Source: Acidimicrobiia bacterium
GTDB taxonomy: Bacteria > Actinomycetota > Acidimicrobiia > IMCC26256 > PALSA-555
DNA: 15,473 bases
Direction: 5' to 3'
Assembly (NCBI GenBank): GCA_022865365.1
Contig: JALHSW010000220.1
Span: 1 to 15,473 of the forward strand
Under the pieces are notes generated by a model. It was not told the origin of the DNA. It saw only the letters and a list, made by a program, of their open reading frames with translations, and did not search any database. How positions within the stretch are numbered: position 1 is the stretch's first letter; every line of letters starts with the position of its first letter. Position numbers and translations under genes: made by a program. Below are positions 5,722-13,954 of this stretch, in pieces.

Positions 5722-5871
5722 CTACGGCACGACCGTCACCCCCGTCTCCCGTCGCAACTCGACCTCGCGGCGCAAGGAAGCCACGCCGAGCCCGAGCAGC
5801 AGCGCGAGCACCAGCAAGGTCCGTCACCGCGTGCGGAGGTCGGCGCGAAACGAGAAGCAGACCGCGGCCAT
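5722..5871 (-). pseudogene. Possible relic of a permease N-terminus with in-frame TGA
   Basis: From ATG 5871 the minus strand reads MAAVCFSFRADLRTR, then a TGA at 5826-5824, then RTLLVLALLLGLGVASLRREVELRRETGVTVVP and TAG at 5722. If the TGA were TGG the product would be a 49-residue protein with a basic amphipathic start and one membrane helix, much like the first residues of FtsX-like ABC permeases in actinobacteria. It could instead be a free-standing small membrane protein starting at TTG or GTG after the stop. It follows the exported-protein gene on the same strand. The family guess is weak. Confidence 0.3.
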
Positions 5872-5893
5872 CAGCGGCGTCGAGCAAGATGCG

Positions 5894-6337
5894 TCAACCG
5901 CCGGCGCAGGCCTTCAGCCCGAGCTTCTTGGCGATCTTGTTGGCCTTCACGAAGGGATCTGCGTTACCCGCGAGGATGGACGGATCGGCCTCGATGCTGG
6001 CGGCGGCTTCCGACACTGCACTCAAGAACTTCTTCACATCCTTCTTCACCACACCGGGCTCGGCCAGCGCGTCGATCTCGGTAACCGCACCTTCGACCAC
6101 CGGTACGAACTGGAAGGCGAACGCCTTCTGCTGCTCGGCCGAGGGCTTCTCGTTCTTGCCGAGTCCGGCGTAGAGCTCGTTCCCGACCTTGTCCAAGTCC
6201 TTGTTGACCCGCTTGCACACCGAGTTCGCCTGCTTGCGCCACTGCTGCTCCGACAGCGGCTGGGCGAGCGCGACGCTCGCGCTGAGCACGACTACTGCGA
6301 CCAACGATCCGGCAACGACCACCTTGGCTCGGCTCAC
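5894..6337 (-). CDS. Small exported protein with one likely disulfide
   Basis: The 147-aa protein has a clear signal peptide: basic start (MSRAK), hydrophobic core (VVVAGSLVAVVVLSASV) and an Ala-Leu-Ala site at 23-25 before Gln26. The mature part is helical and charged, with WRKQANSVC near the start (Cys41) and DPFVKANKIAKKLGLKAC at the end (Cys144), which could form a disulfide. The W..xAN..C start and DPF..A..xA..LGL..C end recall a family of actinobacterial secreted proteins of unknown function; this is recognition by pattern only. GTG 6337 is chosen because it begins the signal peptide and follows a GGGGAG ribosome-binding site; the longer frame upstream is Pro/Ser/Arg-rich and not coding-like. 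It is probably periplasmic or cell-wall associated. Confidence 0.82.
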   Translation of the reverse strand: MSRAKVVVAGSLVAVVVLSASVALAQPLSEQQWRKQANSVCKRVNKDLDKVGNELYAGLGKNEKPSAEQQKAFAFQFVPVVEGAVTEIDALAEPGVVKKDVKKFLSAVSEAAASIEADPSILAGNADPFVKANKIAKKLGLKACAGG

Positions 6338-6479
6338 GACCGACTCCCCTCTCACCCGAGTACGCCGGCCTGACGGACCCGGCTCCTCCAGCAGATCATG
6401 ATCGCCGCCCCGACCACCAGGAGGTCTGCACCCATCCGGAGGGTGTGCCAGCACCCCTCCCACGGTGGCCGTTGTCGAC

Positions 6480-7454
6480 CTACTCGTCGCGACGGCGCTG
6501 TTCCCGCTGCGGCGGGCGCGAGGTGGAGGCCTCGGCTTCGCGCTGGAGCACCCGCCAGGTCCCAAGCCGCTCGGGGTCCAATGTCCCCGCAGTGACAGCT
6601 GCGACGACGGCGCAGCCGGGCTCGGTGTCGTGCCCGCAATTGGTGAACCGACACTCGAGCGCGAGGCCGTCGACGTCGGCGAAGGTGGCGTCGACGGCAT
6701 CGGGGTCGGTCCAGACGCCGACCGAGCGGATACCGGGGGAGTCGATCAACACACCCCCGGTCGGTACCACGTGCAGCTCGCGAGTCGTGGTCGTGTGTCG
6801 CCCCTTGGCATCACCCTCGCGTACTGCAGCCGTCGCGGCGGTACCTTCACCGATCAGCGCGTTCACGAGGCTCGACTTTCCGGCGCCCGACTCCCCGAGC
6901 ATGGTCACGGTGTGGTCGCGCACGAGTGCTCGCACCGCGTCGAGCCCGACTCCTTCGAGTGCCGACGTCACGAGCACCTCGAGGCCTGGGCTCCACTCCT
7001 CGACCTGCATCGCCATCGACTCGGCATCCCCGGCGACCGCGGCCTTGGTGAGAACGACGACCGGTCGCGCGCCTGCGTCGTGCGCGACCGCGGTGCCCCG
7101 GTGGATGCGACCGGGCTTGAGGGGTCGATCCGCCCCGCACACGAGGAGCACGACGTCGATGTTCGCGGCGAGTACCTGCTCGGTGTCGCTGCCCGACGAG
7201 CGCCGACGCAGGAGCGACGTACGGGGCAGTACTGCGGCCGGATCATCGCCCTTGGTGGCGAGCCAATCGCCGACGGTCGGCGCCGGGTCGAGCCGGCGCG
7301 AGAAGAGCGAGGCGACGACACCGTCGGGGGTCGCGAGCAACAAGCCGACCCCGTCATGGCGCACGACGCGCGCCGGACGGCAGCCCGGGTGCTCGGCGAG
7401 CAGCGCTTCCCAGCGGTCGTTCCAGCCGTACGGACCAAGAGCAGGGAATCGCAT
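6480..7454 (-). CDS. rsgA: Ribosome small-subunit-dependent GTPase A
   Basis: RsgA is a circularly permuted GTPase that checks late 30S subunit assembly. The 324-aa protein has an N-terminal OB-fold-like region (1-90), then permuted G motifs: G4-like TKAA (136-139), G5 VTSA, P-loop GESGAGKS (187-194), G2 TTTT (221-224) and G3 DSPG (238-241). The C-terminal zinc site is CRFTNCGHDTEPGCAV, giving Cys268, Cys273, His275 and Cys281. The usual N/TKxD is TKAA here, so the Asp that reads guanine is missing. ATG 7454 follows a GAGGTG ribosome-binding site and gives the family length. The same frame is open far upstream, but that part is a shadow of the plus-strand genes. It diverges from the 7569 gene. 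Confidence 0.95.
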   Translation of the reverse strand: MRFPALGPYGWNDRWEALLAEHPGCRPARVVRHDGVGLLLATPDGVVASLFSRRLDPAPTVGDWLATKGDDPAAVLPRTSLLRRRSSGSDTEQVLAANIDVVLLVCGADRPLKPGRIHRGTAVAHDAGARPVVVLTKAAVAGDAESMAMQVEEWSPGLEVLVTSALEGVGLDAVRALVRDHTVTMLGESGAGKSSLVNALIGEGTAATAAVREGDAKGRHTTTTRELHVVPTGGVLIDSPGIRSVGVWTDPDAVDATFADVDGLALECRFTNCGHDTEPGCAVVAAVTAGTLDPERLGTWRVLQREAEASTSRPPQREQRRRDE

Positions 7455-7568
7455 GCGAACACCTCGTCGGAGATGCACAGTCTTGTCCTCGCGGAGGCCG
7501 GCGGGGCGTACTCTCGTGTTGCTGGCAGATCGGGAATCGACGTGGAGCCTGACCCCAGGAGGCTGACG

Positions 7569-8324
7569 ATGGACGAGATCATCGCCGCGCTTGGCGGGCA
7601 GCAAGCCGAGCTCTCCGGCTTGCTCGTCGGTCTCGACGAGTCCGGATGGCAGCGTCCGTCGCCGTGTGAGGGCTGGACGGTCGCCGACGTCGTCCTCCAC
7701 CTGGCCCAGACCAACGAGCTCGCCATCGGGAGCGCGCGTGGGCGTTTCGCCGAAGCCCTCGAGGGGCTCGCGGCCGGCCTGGGGCCGGTGAGGGACAGCG
7801 ACCACGGCGCCGCGCGGATGGTCGCCCGGGAGCGGGGCGGGCCACCGTCGGCGGTGCGCGACCGCTGGCAGACCGGCGCCGACGAGCTGCACCAGCTGTT
7901 GCGCACCACCGATCCGCACACGCGCGTGGTGTGGGTCGCGGGTGAGCTGTCGATCCACACGCTGGCGACGACGCGCCTCGCCGAGACGTGGATCCACACC
8001 GGCGACGTGGCCGAAGGGTTGGGGACCGACCTTGTGCCCACTGACCGGCTCCGCCACATCGCCCGCCTCGCGTGGCGCACGTTGCCGTACGCGTTCGAGC
8101 GCGCGGGCCGTGCGCTCACCGGACCGGTCGCGTTCGAGCTGCGCGGCCCGACCGGCGATCCGTGGGACTTCGTCCCCGCCGAAGAACCGCTCACGGTCAT
8201 CCGGGGTGACGGCGTCGAGCTGTGCCTCGTCGCGGCGCGGCGTGCTCTCCCGGGCGACACCACCTTGCGCGGTGAAGGTCCCGACGCAGAAGCCGTGCTC
8301 GAGCTCGTGCGCACCTATGCCTGA
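7569..8324 (+). CDS. DinB/MDMPI-type protein (TIGR03084-like maleylpyruvate isomerase family)
   Basis: The 251-aa protein belongs to the DinB-like superfamily with an MDMPI-type N-terminus, a group often linked to mycothiol-dependent or related thiol-transfer enzymes. The N-terminal four-helix part has PCEGWTVADVVLHLAQTNE (His44) and RLAETWIHTGDVAEGLG, supplying Glu139 and His143, the same triad that binds metal in maleylpyruvate isomerase. The C-terminal part (from about 185: VAFELRGPTGDPWDF, VELCLVAARR) resembles the sterol-carrier-like domain of the TIGR03084 family. ATG 7569 is fixed by AGGAGG at 7557-7562, six bases upstream. The actual reaction is unknown. It diverges from rsgA and is followed 69 bases later by the DJ-1-type gene. 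Confidence 0.85.
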   Translation: MDEIIAALGGQQAELSGLLVGLDESGWQRPSPCEGWTVADVVLHLAQTNELAIGSARGRFAEALEGLAAGLGPVRDSDHGAARMVARERGGPPSAVRDRWQTGADELHQLLRTTDPHTRVVWVAGELSIHTLATTRLAETWIHTGDVAEGLGTDLVPTDRLRHIARLAWRTLPYAFERAGRALTGPVAFELRGPTGDPWDFVPAEEPLTVIRGDGVELCLVAARRALPGDTTLRGEGPDAEAVLELVRTYA

Positions 8325-8378
8325 TCGAGGCGCCTGACCGTTGCCCCCGGTCTGCACCCAGGACGGCTTCGTGCGCCG

Positions 8379-8393
8379 TACGATCGGCACCGA
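8379..8393 (+). promoter_or_regulatory. -10-like box before the DJ-1-type gene
   Basis: TACGAT (8379-8384) lies nine bases before ATG 8394. There is no ribosome-binding site before this ATG, so a leaderless or near-leaderless transcript is plausible. The same hexamer precedes the phosphotransferase gene at 13943. Confidence 0.35.
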
Positions 8394-9041
8394 ATGCGTG
8401 TGTTGATGCCGCTGCCCGACCACGACTTCGACGTCACCGAGGTCGTGGTCCCGTGGAAGGTGCTGTCGGACGCCGGCCACGAGATCGTGTTCGCCACCGA
8501 GCAGGCCGGCGCGCTGCCGGCGGCCGATCCGCGCTTGTTGACCGGTGTGCTCTTCGGCCGGTTCGGCGCGGCGGACGAACCGAAGGCGTTCTACCGGGAG
8601 CTCACCGGCGCGCCGGAGTTCCGGCAGCCCGTCGCCTGGAAGGATCTCGACGTCGGCGAGTACGACGGACTCATCCTCGCGGGTGGCCACGCGCCGGGCA
8701 TGCGCCAGTACCTCGGTTCGGAGGTCCTCCGGGAGCAGGTGCGAGCGTTCTGGCAGCTCGGTCGCCCCACTGGCGCGATCTGCCACGGCGTGCTCGTGCT
8801 CGCTCGCACCCACGACACGGGAACGGGTCGGAGCGTGCTCGCCGGTCGCCGTACGACGTGCCTGCCCAAGTACATGGAGCGGACCGCGTACCTCCTCACG
8901 GCGTGGCGCCTCGGTCGCTACTACCGCACCTACCCCGCGTACGTCGAGGACGAGAACTACGTGTCGGCGCGTTGGCCGGGCGACGCGTACCTCTTCGCCA
9001 AGCGTTTCCGGGCGATGCTCGAGGCGCGTGAGCGGGGGTAG
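8394..9041 (+). CDS. DJ-1/PfpI-family (type 1 glutamine amidotransferase-like) protein
   Basis: The 215-aa protein has the class I amidotransferase-like fold of the DJ-1/PfpI superfamily. Seen are MRVLMPLPDHDFDVTEVVVPWKVL (conserved acidic Glu16), GYDGLILAGGH-like text (EYDGLILAGGHAPG, 89-102) and the nucleophile elbow AICHGVLVLA with Cys130-His131. Family members include glyoxalase III/Hsp31-type glyoxalases, deglycase-like and chaperone-like proteins and isonitrile hydratases; the sequence does not single one out. The C-terminal half (RTAYLLTAWRLGRYYRTYPAYVEDE) is aromatic-rich and typical of a subgroup. It lies downstream of the MDMPI-type gene on the same strand and converges with the 790-aa membrane protein. 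Confidence 0.88.
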   Translation: MRVLMPLPDHDFDVTEVVVPWKVLSDAGHEIVFATEQAGALPAADPRLLTGVLFGRFGAADEPKAFYRELTGAPEFRQPVAWKDLDVGEYDGLILAGGHAPGMRQYLGSEVLREQVRAFWQLGRPTGAICHGVLVLARTHDTGTGRSVLAGRRTTCLPKYMERTAYLLTAWRLGRYYRTYPAYVEDENYVSARWPGDAYLFAKRFRAMLEARERG

Positions 9042-9111
9042 CCGTCGAAGTCGATGGTGATGCTCGCCCGCGATCGGTTCGTTCCCCACTGACCCGACCC
9101 GCGCGCTCGTA

Positions 9112-11484
9112 TCAGAGCAGGCCCTTGCGGATGAGGTCGTTCGTGGCGAACCAGCCCGGGATCGCGGGGAGGTAGCTCACTGCGACCTGATGGGAGAGCA
9201 CCGCGGCTGCACCGACGGCGGGCGGCACACCGAACGCGGTCAACATACCGGCGAGCCCGACCGCGGAGACTGCGGTGCCACCGCCGGGAATGGGTACGAG
9301 CGACGCGATCGTGGAGATGCCGAGGTTGATGGCGAGCAGCGTCCAGAAGTCGACGCTCGAGCCGAACGCGTGCAGACAGGCCAGCAGCGAGCAGGCATAG
9401 AGCATCTGCGCGATGACGTTGCCGCAGATCAGCAGGGCGACGCGGCCGGGCGACTTGATCGCGCCCCAGACGCTGCGTGCCGCGCGCACGACCGGTGGGA
9501 CCACCACCTTGCGGAGTCGGCGGATGCTGAAGACCAGCGTCATCGCAACGCCGATCACGAACGCGACGATGAGCGCGATGACCTCGATCTGGTTCGTGTC
9601 GATGCGGCCGAACTCGATCGAGTCGGGCGAGAGCCACAGCGCGACGAAGAACAGTCCCGCGGTGACCGCGATCTCCGAGACCGTGCTCAGGATTCCGCCG
9701 GTCGCGACGGCAGAGGGGAGATCGAGCCCGTTGCGCTGCAGAAACCGAACCTGCATCGCAGTATCGGCTGCGACGGGGATCGCGAGGTTCGAGAACGACA
9801 GCGCCGACTGGAGCTCGATGCTCGGCCAGATCGGCAGCCGGATCGGAACGTTGCCGAGGAAGGTGATGCCGAACGCGACATCGGTGCACATCCCGAGCCC
9901 AAATGCGAGCGCCACGAACCACCAGTTGGCGTTCTTCACGGTCTCCCAGAACACCTGGGGGTCGCCGACCCGGCTGAGGAGCATGCCGACGCCCAGGAGC
10001 GCGGCGACCGCCATGATCAGGCTGCGCGGGTGCACGCGGTACAGCGACCGGAGCTCCGGTGGCTTGGTACCGGTCGCTTCGGCACCGATGTTGCGCAGCT
10101 GCTCGAGCGCTACGTTGGCGTCCTTCCTTCCTCCGAGGGCGTCGTGGGTCCATCCCGAGACCGCCTGGAGTTGCAGGATCGGGAGCGCGTCGGTGACGGC
10201 CTCGGCACCCACGCCGCGGACCGCGGCGGCGACGGCGCGCTCGGATCCGACGAGCGCCGAGGTCACCGCCAATAGCTGCGCAACGTCGGCGGCTGCCTGT
10301 CGAGACCCGACGCTCGTCGACGCGTGTGCGAAGCCGACGATCGACGCCTTTCCACGGTCGACGATCACGTGATGTCCGTCGAGCTTGCCGTGCCCGATCC
10401 GGGCGTCGTGGAGCGCGTCGACCTGATGCCAGAGGTCGTCGAGGAGCGCATCGGACACCGATGAAGAATCGAGGTCTTGGAGGTTCACGCCGGGCGCGAC
10501 GCGCTCGACGAGCAACGCGAGCGCGCCGGTGGTGCCGGCGAACAGCACCGAGGGCACTCGGCTGCCGGTATCACGGGCGAGGAGCGCGACGTACGCCTCG
10601 TACTCGACCTGTTGACGACGGGTGGGGAAGAGGTTCGCGGACGCGTCCTTGTAGGCGAGGAAGCGCCACACACGCGACATCAGCTGCGCGTCGGCCTCGT
10701 CGCGACCGATGGCGGTGATCCGGAGTGGGCGGTCCTTGTCGTGGGCGAGGAAGATCGCCCGCCCGAGGGGCTGGTCGGGCCCGAGGCAGAGATCCGAGAC
10801 CTGGATGCCGAGCTGTTCGAGGCCGCGACCGACCTGGCCCACCGTCGGGCGCCCGGCTGGTGTGCCGAAGGCGTAGTGGACCGCCGCGGCGATGCCCCAA
10901 CCCAGGATGATGGCGGCGAGAAGATCGGTGGGGAACGCTCGCCCGAGGTACATCGCCGTCAATGCGAGGACGAAGACGAGACCCTGCCCGACGCGGCGGG
11001 ACGGACGGGTCAGGTGCGGAGACGCCACCGTCACCAGCGCGACCGCGACCGCGACCCGAACGAGCGGGAAACGTGGCGCGTTGGTCAGGTCGAACGTGAC
11101 CCGAAACGCGTGCGCGAGGTCGGTGTTGCGCAGGAGGAACCCGCCGAGTCGCCCGATCGCCCACGCGGCGGCGGCAGCAACCGCGAGGTCGCGTGCGAGG
11201 CGCCACCGTCGGAGGAGCAGGACGGCGACGACGAGCAGACCGATGGCCCACAGGGCCATGAGGTCATAGAGGATGAGGACGAAGGTGTGCGCGTCGTCGG
11301 GGAGCGACGTGAAGACCCTGAGCACGGATCGCTCGACCGCGGTGGGGTTGTCGGCGTGCATCGCGAGCAGCACCAGCAATACCAGCGCGACCAGCACGCG
11401 GACGGCGTCGCTCGGGCGGCGCCGGGCGATCCCCTCCGGCATCGTGCGCACGGCCCGGCTTCGCAACCGCGCGAGGAAGCTCAC
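9112..11484 (-). CDS. Multidomain membrane protein: PAP2-like, kinase-like and flippase-like (LPG synthase TM) domains
   Basis: The 790-aa protein has three parts. Residues 25-205 hold about six membrane segments with a PAP2-like end (MYLGRAFPTDLLAAIILG, 178-195). Residues 240-450 are soluble and kinase-like: HGKLDGHHVIVD (365-376), IVGFAHAS, DVAQLL. Residues 485-785 are a flippase-like UPF0104 / lysylphosphatidylglycerol-synthase TM domain with many helices, including SIELQSALSFSNLAIPVAAD and LVPIPGGGTAVSAVGLAGML. UPF0104 domains are linked to lipid translocation or sensing. Catalytic residues look lost: the PAP2 Arg and His positions are Ala177 and Ala183, and the kinase HGD and DFG positions are HGK and GFA. 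The start is GTG 11484, 12 bases after the preceding gene's stop, so it is the third gene of the P450 operon. Confidence 0.85.
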   Translation of the reverse strand: MSFLARLRSRAVRTMPEGIARRRPSDAVRVLVALVLLVLLAMHADNPTAVERSVLRVFTSLPDDAHTFVLILYDLMALWAIGLLVVAVLLLRRWRLARDLAVAAAAAWAIGRLGGFLLRNTDLAHAFRVTFDLTNAPRFPLVRVAVAVALVTVASPHLTRPSRRVGQGLVFVLALTAMYLGRAFPTDLLAAIILGWGIAAAVHYAFGTPAGRPTVGQVGRGLEQLGIQVSDLCLGPDQPLGRAIFLAHDKDRPLRITAIGRDEADAQLMSRVWRFLAYKDASANLFPTRRQQVEYEAYVALLARDTGSRVPSVLFAGTTGALALLVERVAPGVNLQDLDSSSVSDALLDDLWHQVDALHDARIGHGKLDGHHVIVDRGKASIVGFAHASTSVGSRQAAADVAQLLAVTSALVGSERAVAAAVRGVGAEAVTDALPILQLQAVSGWTHDALGGRKDANVALEQLRNIGAEATGTKPPELRSLYRVHPRSLIMAVAALLGVGMLLSRVGDPQVFWETVKNANWWFVALAFGLGMCTDVAFGITFLGNVPIRLPIWPSIELQSALSFSNLAIPVAADTAMQVRFLQRNGLDLPSAVATGGILSTVSEIAVTAGLFFVALWLSPDSIEFGRIDTNQIEVIALIVAFVIGVAMTLVFSIRRLRKVVVPPVVRAARSVWGAIKSPGRVALLICGNVIAQMLYACSLLACLHAFGSSVDFWTLLAINLGISTIASLVPIPGGGTAVSAVGLAGMLTAFGVPPAVGAAAVLSHQVAVSYLPAIPGWFATNDLIRKGLL

Positions 11485-11496
11485 CGGGCCAGCCTG

Positions 11497-12663
11497 TCAG
11501 ACAAAGGTCGACTCGAGCCGAAGACCGAACTCGGGGAACGCCCCGATCACGATCGTCTGCACCGATCCCCACCCGACCCCGCCACCGACGGGATCCTCCA
11601 CCCTGACCACACAGTCGCGGTGCTGATGGATGTGCCGCGCCACCTCACGGGTGTCGCACGCGTCGGAGTGGTCGCCGTCGACGTGCAGCTCGCCGCGCCA
11701 CTGGCCGTGACGAGCGCCGTCGAGGCCGAAGTAGAGCCCGGTGCCGAGATGGAATCCTGTACCTGACGGGAATGGGGTGACCGAGACCGGGCGCTCGGTG
11801 CCGTCCTCGGTCACGAACGTGATCTCCCCACCCAGGAAGCGGCGGTTGGTGTCGTCGAACGCCACGTCGAAGCGCGCGTCGACGAACGGTTCCTCGGTGC
11901 CGTCGGGGTGCTCGACCCCACCCCGGACGCGGCGCGTCGGCGCACCGGGAAGGTTCGACTCCATGAAGTAGTGGAAGAGCGCGTAGCGCGAGCCGTCCGT
12001 ACGTTCCATGAGCCACGGAGCCCAGCTCGTGAACGACCGGGGGTCTCGAATCCGAGCCGGCGGCTCGAGGTCCGACAGGGGATCGCCCACCTGCATGCGC
12101 ACTCCCCACGAGTGATCACGCGTGCCGACCCACGCGTCGGGGGTCACCGCGACGCGCGTGTCTTCGACCTCGATCCAGCCGTCGACCACGCCGGTCTGGT
12201 GGTACCGCACGACGTCATTCACGACGCGATTGGCGTGGGGTGAGCGATGCAGCTCGCGGTCCTCCATCCGAGGCGGGACGACGCCGCGGATCGTGAGGTC
12301 GAATGCAATGGGCTGCACGTCGGTCGCGTCGAGGCGTACACGGACTGCGCCGAGCGGCTCCACGATGTCGTAGCGGAGCGGCCCGACCTCGGCGGTCATC
12401 GGGTCGGTGTGCAGCGCGCGGCTCGCGCGCACGGTCCACTGTTCGGTACCCCGTGACACGCCGCCGAACGCGTCGATGACATTTCGGTTCGTGTACTTGC
12501 CGAGCCCGAACAGCACCTGGAGCGACCCGTCACGGGCACACGCCTGGAGCCAGATCTTCTCCGTCCAGTTGACGTCGTTGGGGCCGACCGACGCGAACGT
12601 GTCGACGGTCTGGTGCAACAGGGTCTCGTCGGCAGGGACCAACGGCCCGATGGAGGGATCCAT
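11497..12663 (-). CDS. CrtC/AttH-like two-domain beta-barrel protein (hydroxyneurosporene synthase-like)
   Basis: The 388-aa soluble protein is rich in beta-strands and carries GTRDHSWGVRM (about 180-190), a signature I associate with the AttH/CrtC-like lipocalin-type fold (DUF7064/7065 proteins) that includes carotenoid hydratases. Other conserved-looking parts are NWTEKIWLQ near the start, RYALFHYFMESNLPG, and GWGSVQTIVIG near the end. CrtC adds water to carotenoid double bonds, but most relatives are uncharacterised, so a hydratase role is only a possibility. It starts at ATG 12663, whose A is the last base of the P450 TGA (TGATG); a GTG three bases earlier is the alternative. GGAG precedes it. 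Tight coupling to the P450 suggests action on the same, probably hydrophobic, substrate. Confidence 0.65.
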   Translation of the reverse strand: MDPSIGPLVPADETLLHQTVDTFASVGPNDVNWTEKIWLQACARDGSLQVLFGLGKYTNRNVIDAFGGVSRGTEQWTVRASRALHTDPMTAEVGPLRYDIVEPLGAVRVRLDATDVQPIAFDLTIRGVVPPRMEDRELHRSPHANRVVNDVVRYHQTGVVDGWIEVEDTRVAVTPDAWVGTRDHSWGVRMQVGDPLSDLEPPARIRDPRSFTSWAPWLMERTDGSRYALFHYFMESNLPGAPTRRVRGGVEHPDGTEEPFVDARFDVAFDDTNRRFLGGEITFVTEDGTERPVSVTPFPSGTGFHLGTGLYFGLDGARHGQWRGELHVDGDHSDACDTREVARHIHQHRDCVVRVEDPVGGGVGWGSVQTIVIGAFPEFGLRLESTFV

Positions 12664-13886
12664 CACGCTCGCTCCGCTTCTGCCGCGCCGACAGTGAGCA
12701 CCGTGGGGAGACGCTCGACACCGTTGATGAGGGTCGACTGCAGTCGTACGGGCTCGCCGGTGACCTCGTACCCGGGGAAGCGCGTGAGCAGCTCTTCGAA
12801 CACGATCTTCGCTTCGAGACGGGCCAGCCCGGCACCCAGGCAGAGGTGACCACCGAACCCGAACGCAAGGTGGGCGGGATCAGGTGGGCGGGTGATGTCG
12901 AATCGATCCGCCGTAGGGCCGAACGCCGACGCGTCGCGGTTCCCGGACGCGTACAGGAGCACGACGTAGTCGCCGGCCGCGATCGCCCGACCCGCGAGTT
13001 CGGTGTCGCCCGTCGCGGTTCGAGCGAAGGCCTTGATCGGCGTGACCCAGCGGAGCATCTCCTCGACCGCGTGCGCGGCGCGCTCAGCAGGCGACTCCGC
13101 GAACCACGTGCGCTGGTCGGGATGCTCGGCGAGTGCCACCGTGCCACCGCTCACGAGGTTGCGGGTGGTCTCATTGCCGGCGACCAGCAATGACATGCAG
13201 AACACGATCAGCTCGCCGTCGGAGAGTCGCTCGCCGTCGACCTCGGCGTCGACGATCAGCTGGAGGATGTCGTCGCGGGGGCGGGCTCGATGTTCGGCGA
13301 TCGCCTCGGCCAGGAAGTGCACGAACTCGCCGAGGATCTCCATGTCGGCGTGCCCCGCGTCGGCCGCCTTGATCGTCTCGTCGGACCAGGCTCGGAATTG
13401 CGCCTGACTGACGCCCTGCATCCCGAGGAGCTCGGCGATCACGAGCAGCGGTAGCGGGGCGGCGATGTGGTCCACGAAGTCGAGATCTTCGTCGGCAGGT
13501 GCGGCGTCGAAGACCTGGCGCGAGAGCTCTCGGATCCGCGGCTCGAGCCGGCCGACGGCCCTGGGCGTGAAGGCGCGGCTCACGATCTTGCGATACCGCG
13601 GGTGCTCGGGTGGATCGAGCTCGAGGATCGACGCCGCCATGGCCACGGGCGGATCGGGCACCCGCTTGGGGTCGTTGACCAGGACCCCCTTGGCGGAGCT
13701 GAAGCGAGCGGGGTCGCGGGAGATCTCGCGGATCTCGTCGTACGTGGCGACCACCCAGTGACCGTCGCGCCAGCGGTGCACCGGGTCCTCGGCGCGTAGC
13801 CAGGCGTACGCGGTCTCGACGTCGTCGAGCCACCACTGCGGATCCTCGGGGGCGATGCGGGGCGGCACCGGGAGAGTCTGGCCCAA
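12663..13886 (-). CDS. Cytochrome P450
   Basis: The 407-aa protein is a soluble bacterial class I P450, a haem monooxygenase needing ferredoxin and reductase partners that are not encoded here. Motifs present are the C-helix DPPEHPRYRK (91-100), I-helix AGNETT (236-241), ExxR as Glu276-Met-Leu-Arg279, and the haem loop FGFGGHLCLGAG with Cys349 as axial ligand. The length is standard. The frame's first start is TTG 13886, giving MGQTLPVPPRIAPEDPQWWLDD; GTG seven codons in is an alternative, and neither has a clear ribosome-binding site. It heads a minus-strand operon and diverges from the phosphotransferase gene. The substrate cannot be read from the sequence; similar P450s act on steroids, terpenoids and fatty acids. 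Confidence 0.95.
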   Translation of the reverse strand: MGQTLPVPPRIAPEDPQWWLDDVETAYAWLRAEDPVHRWRDGHWVVATYDEIREISRDPARFSSAKGVLVNDPKRVPDPPVAMAASILELDPPEHPRYRKIVSRAFTPRAVGRLEPRIRELSRQVFDAAPADEDLDFVDHIAAPLPLLVIAELLGMQGVSQAQFRAWSDETIKAADAGHADMEILGEFVHFLAEAIAEHRARPRDDILQLIVDAEVDGERLSDGELIVFCMSLLVAGNETTRNLVSGGTVALAEHPDQRTWFAESPAERAAHAVEEMLRWVTPIKAFARTATGDTELAGRAIAAGDYVVLLYASGNRDASAFGPTADRFDITRPPDPAHLAFGFGGHLCLGAGLARLEAKIVFEELLTRFPGYEVTGEPVRLQSTLINGVERLPTVLTVGAAEAERA

Positions 13887-13898
13887 CCCGTCGTCGGC

Positions 13899-13943
13899 GT
13901 GGCGGGTTCCTCAGGTGGCGGGTTCCTCAGGTGGCGGGTCCCT
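13899..13943. repeat. 16-bp tandem repeat in divergent promoter region
   Basis: GTGGCGGGTTCCTCAG occurs at 13899-13914 and 13915-13930 without change, then a third partial copy with one mismatch runs 13931-13943 into the -10 box of the phosphotransferase gene. It lies between the divergent P450 operon and that gene. Regulator-binding iterons or a simple slippage repeat are both possible. Confidence 0.75.
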
Positions 13944-13954
13944 ACGATGCGGCC
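13943..13954 (+). promoter_or_regulatory. Leaderless-type -10 box for the phosphotransferase gene
   Basis: TACGAT (13943-13948) is six bases before GTG 13955, the standard leaderless spacing, and no ribosome-binding site precedes the start. This favours GTG 13955 over the GTG at 13931, which lies inside the tandem repeat. Confidence 0.5.

Noticed and set aside
6352..6435. Minus-strand mini-frame MGADLLVVGAAIMICWRSRVRQAGVLG
   Set aside because: It has a membrane-helix look and lies between rsgA and the exported-protein gene, but 27 residues with no ribosome-binding site is too little to call a gene.
6465..8324. 619-aa plus-strand frame
   Set aside because: The first 368 codons are a shadow of rsgA; the real gene starts at ATG 7569 with a perfect AGGAGG upstream.
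6480..9089. 869-aa minus-strand frame
   Set aside because: Only the part from 7454 down is RsgA; the rest is the antisense of the MDMPI-type and DJ-1-type genes, Arg/His/Pro-rich and motif-free.
9190..11766. Plus-strand frames of 361, 319 and 429 aa
   Set aside because: They lie antisense to the flippase-like and CrtC-like genes and are highly charged repeats of Arg, Asp, Glu and Gly without domains.
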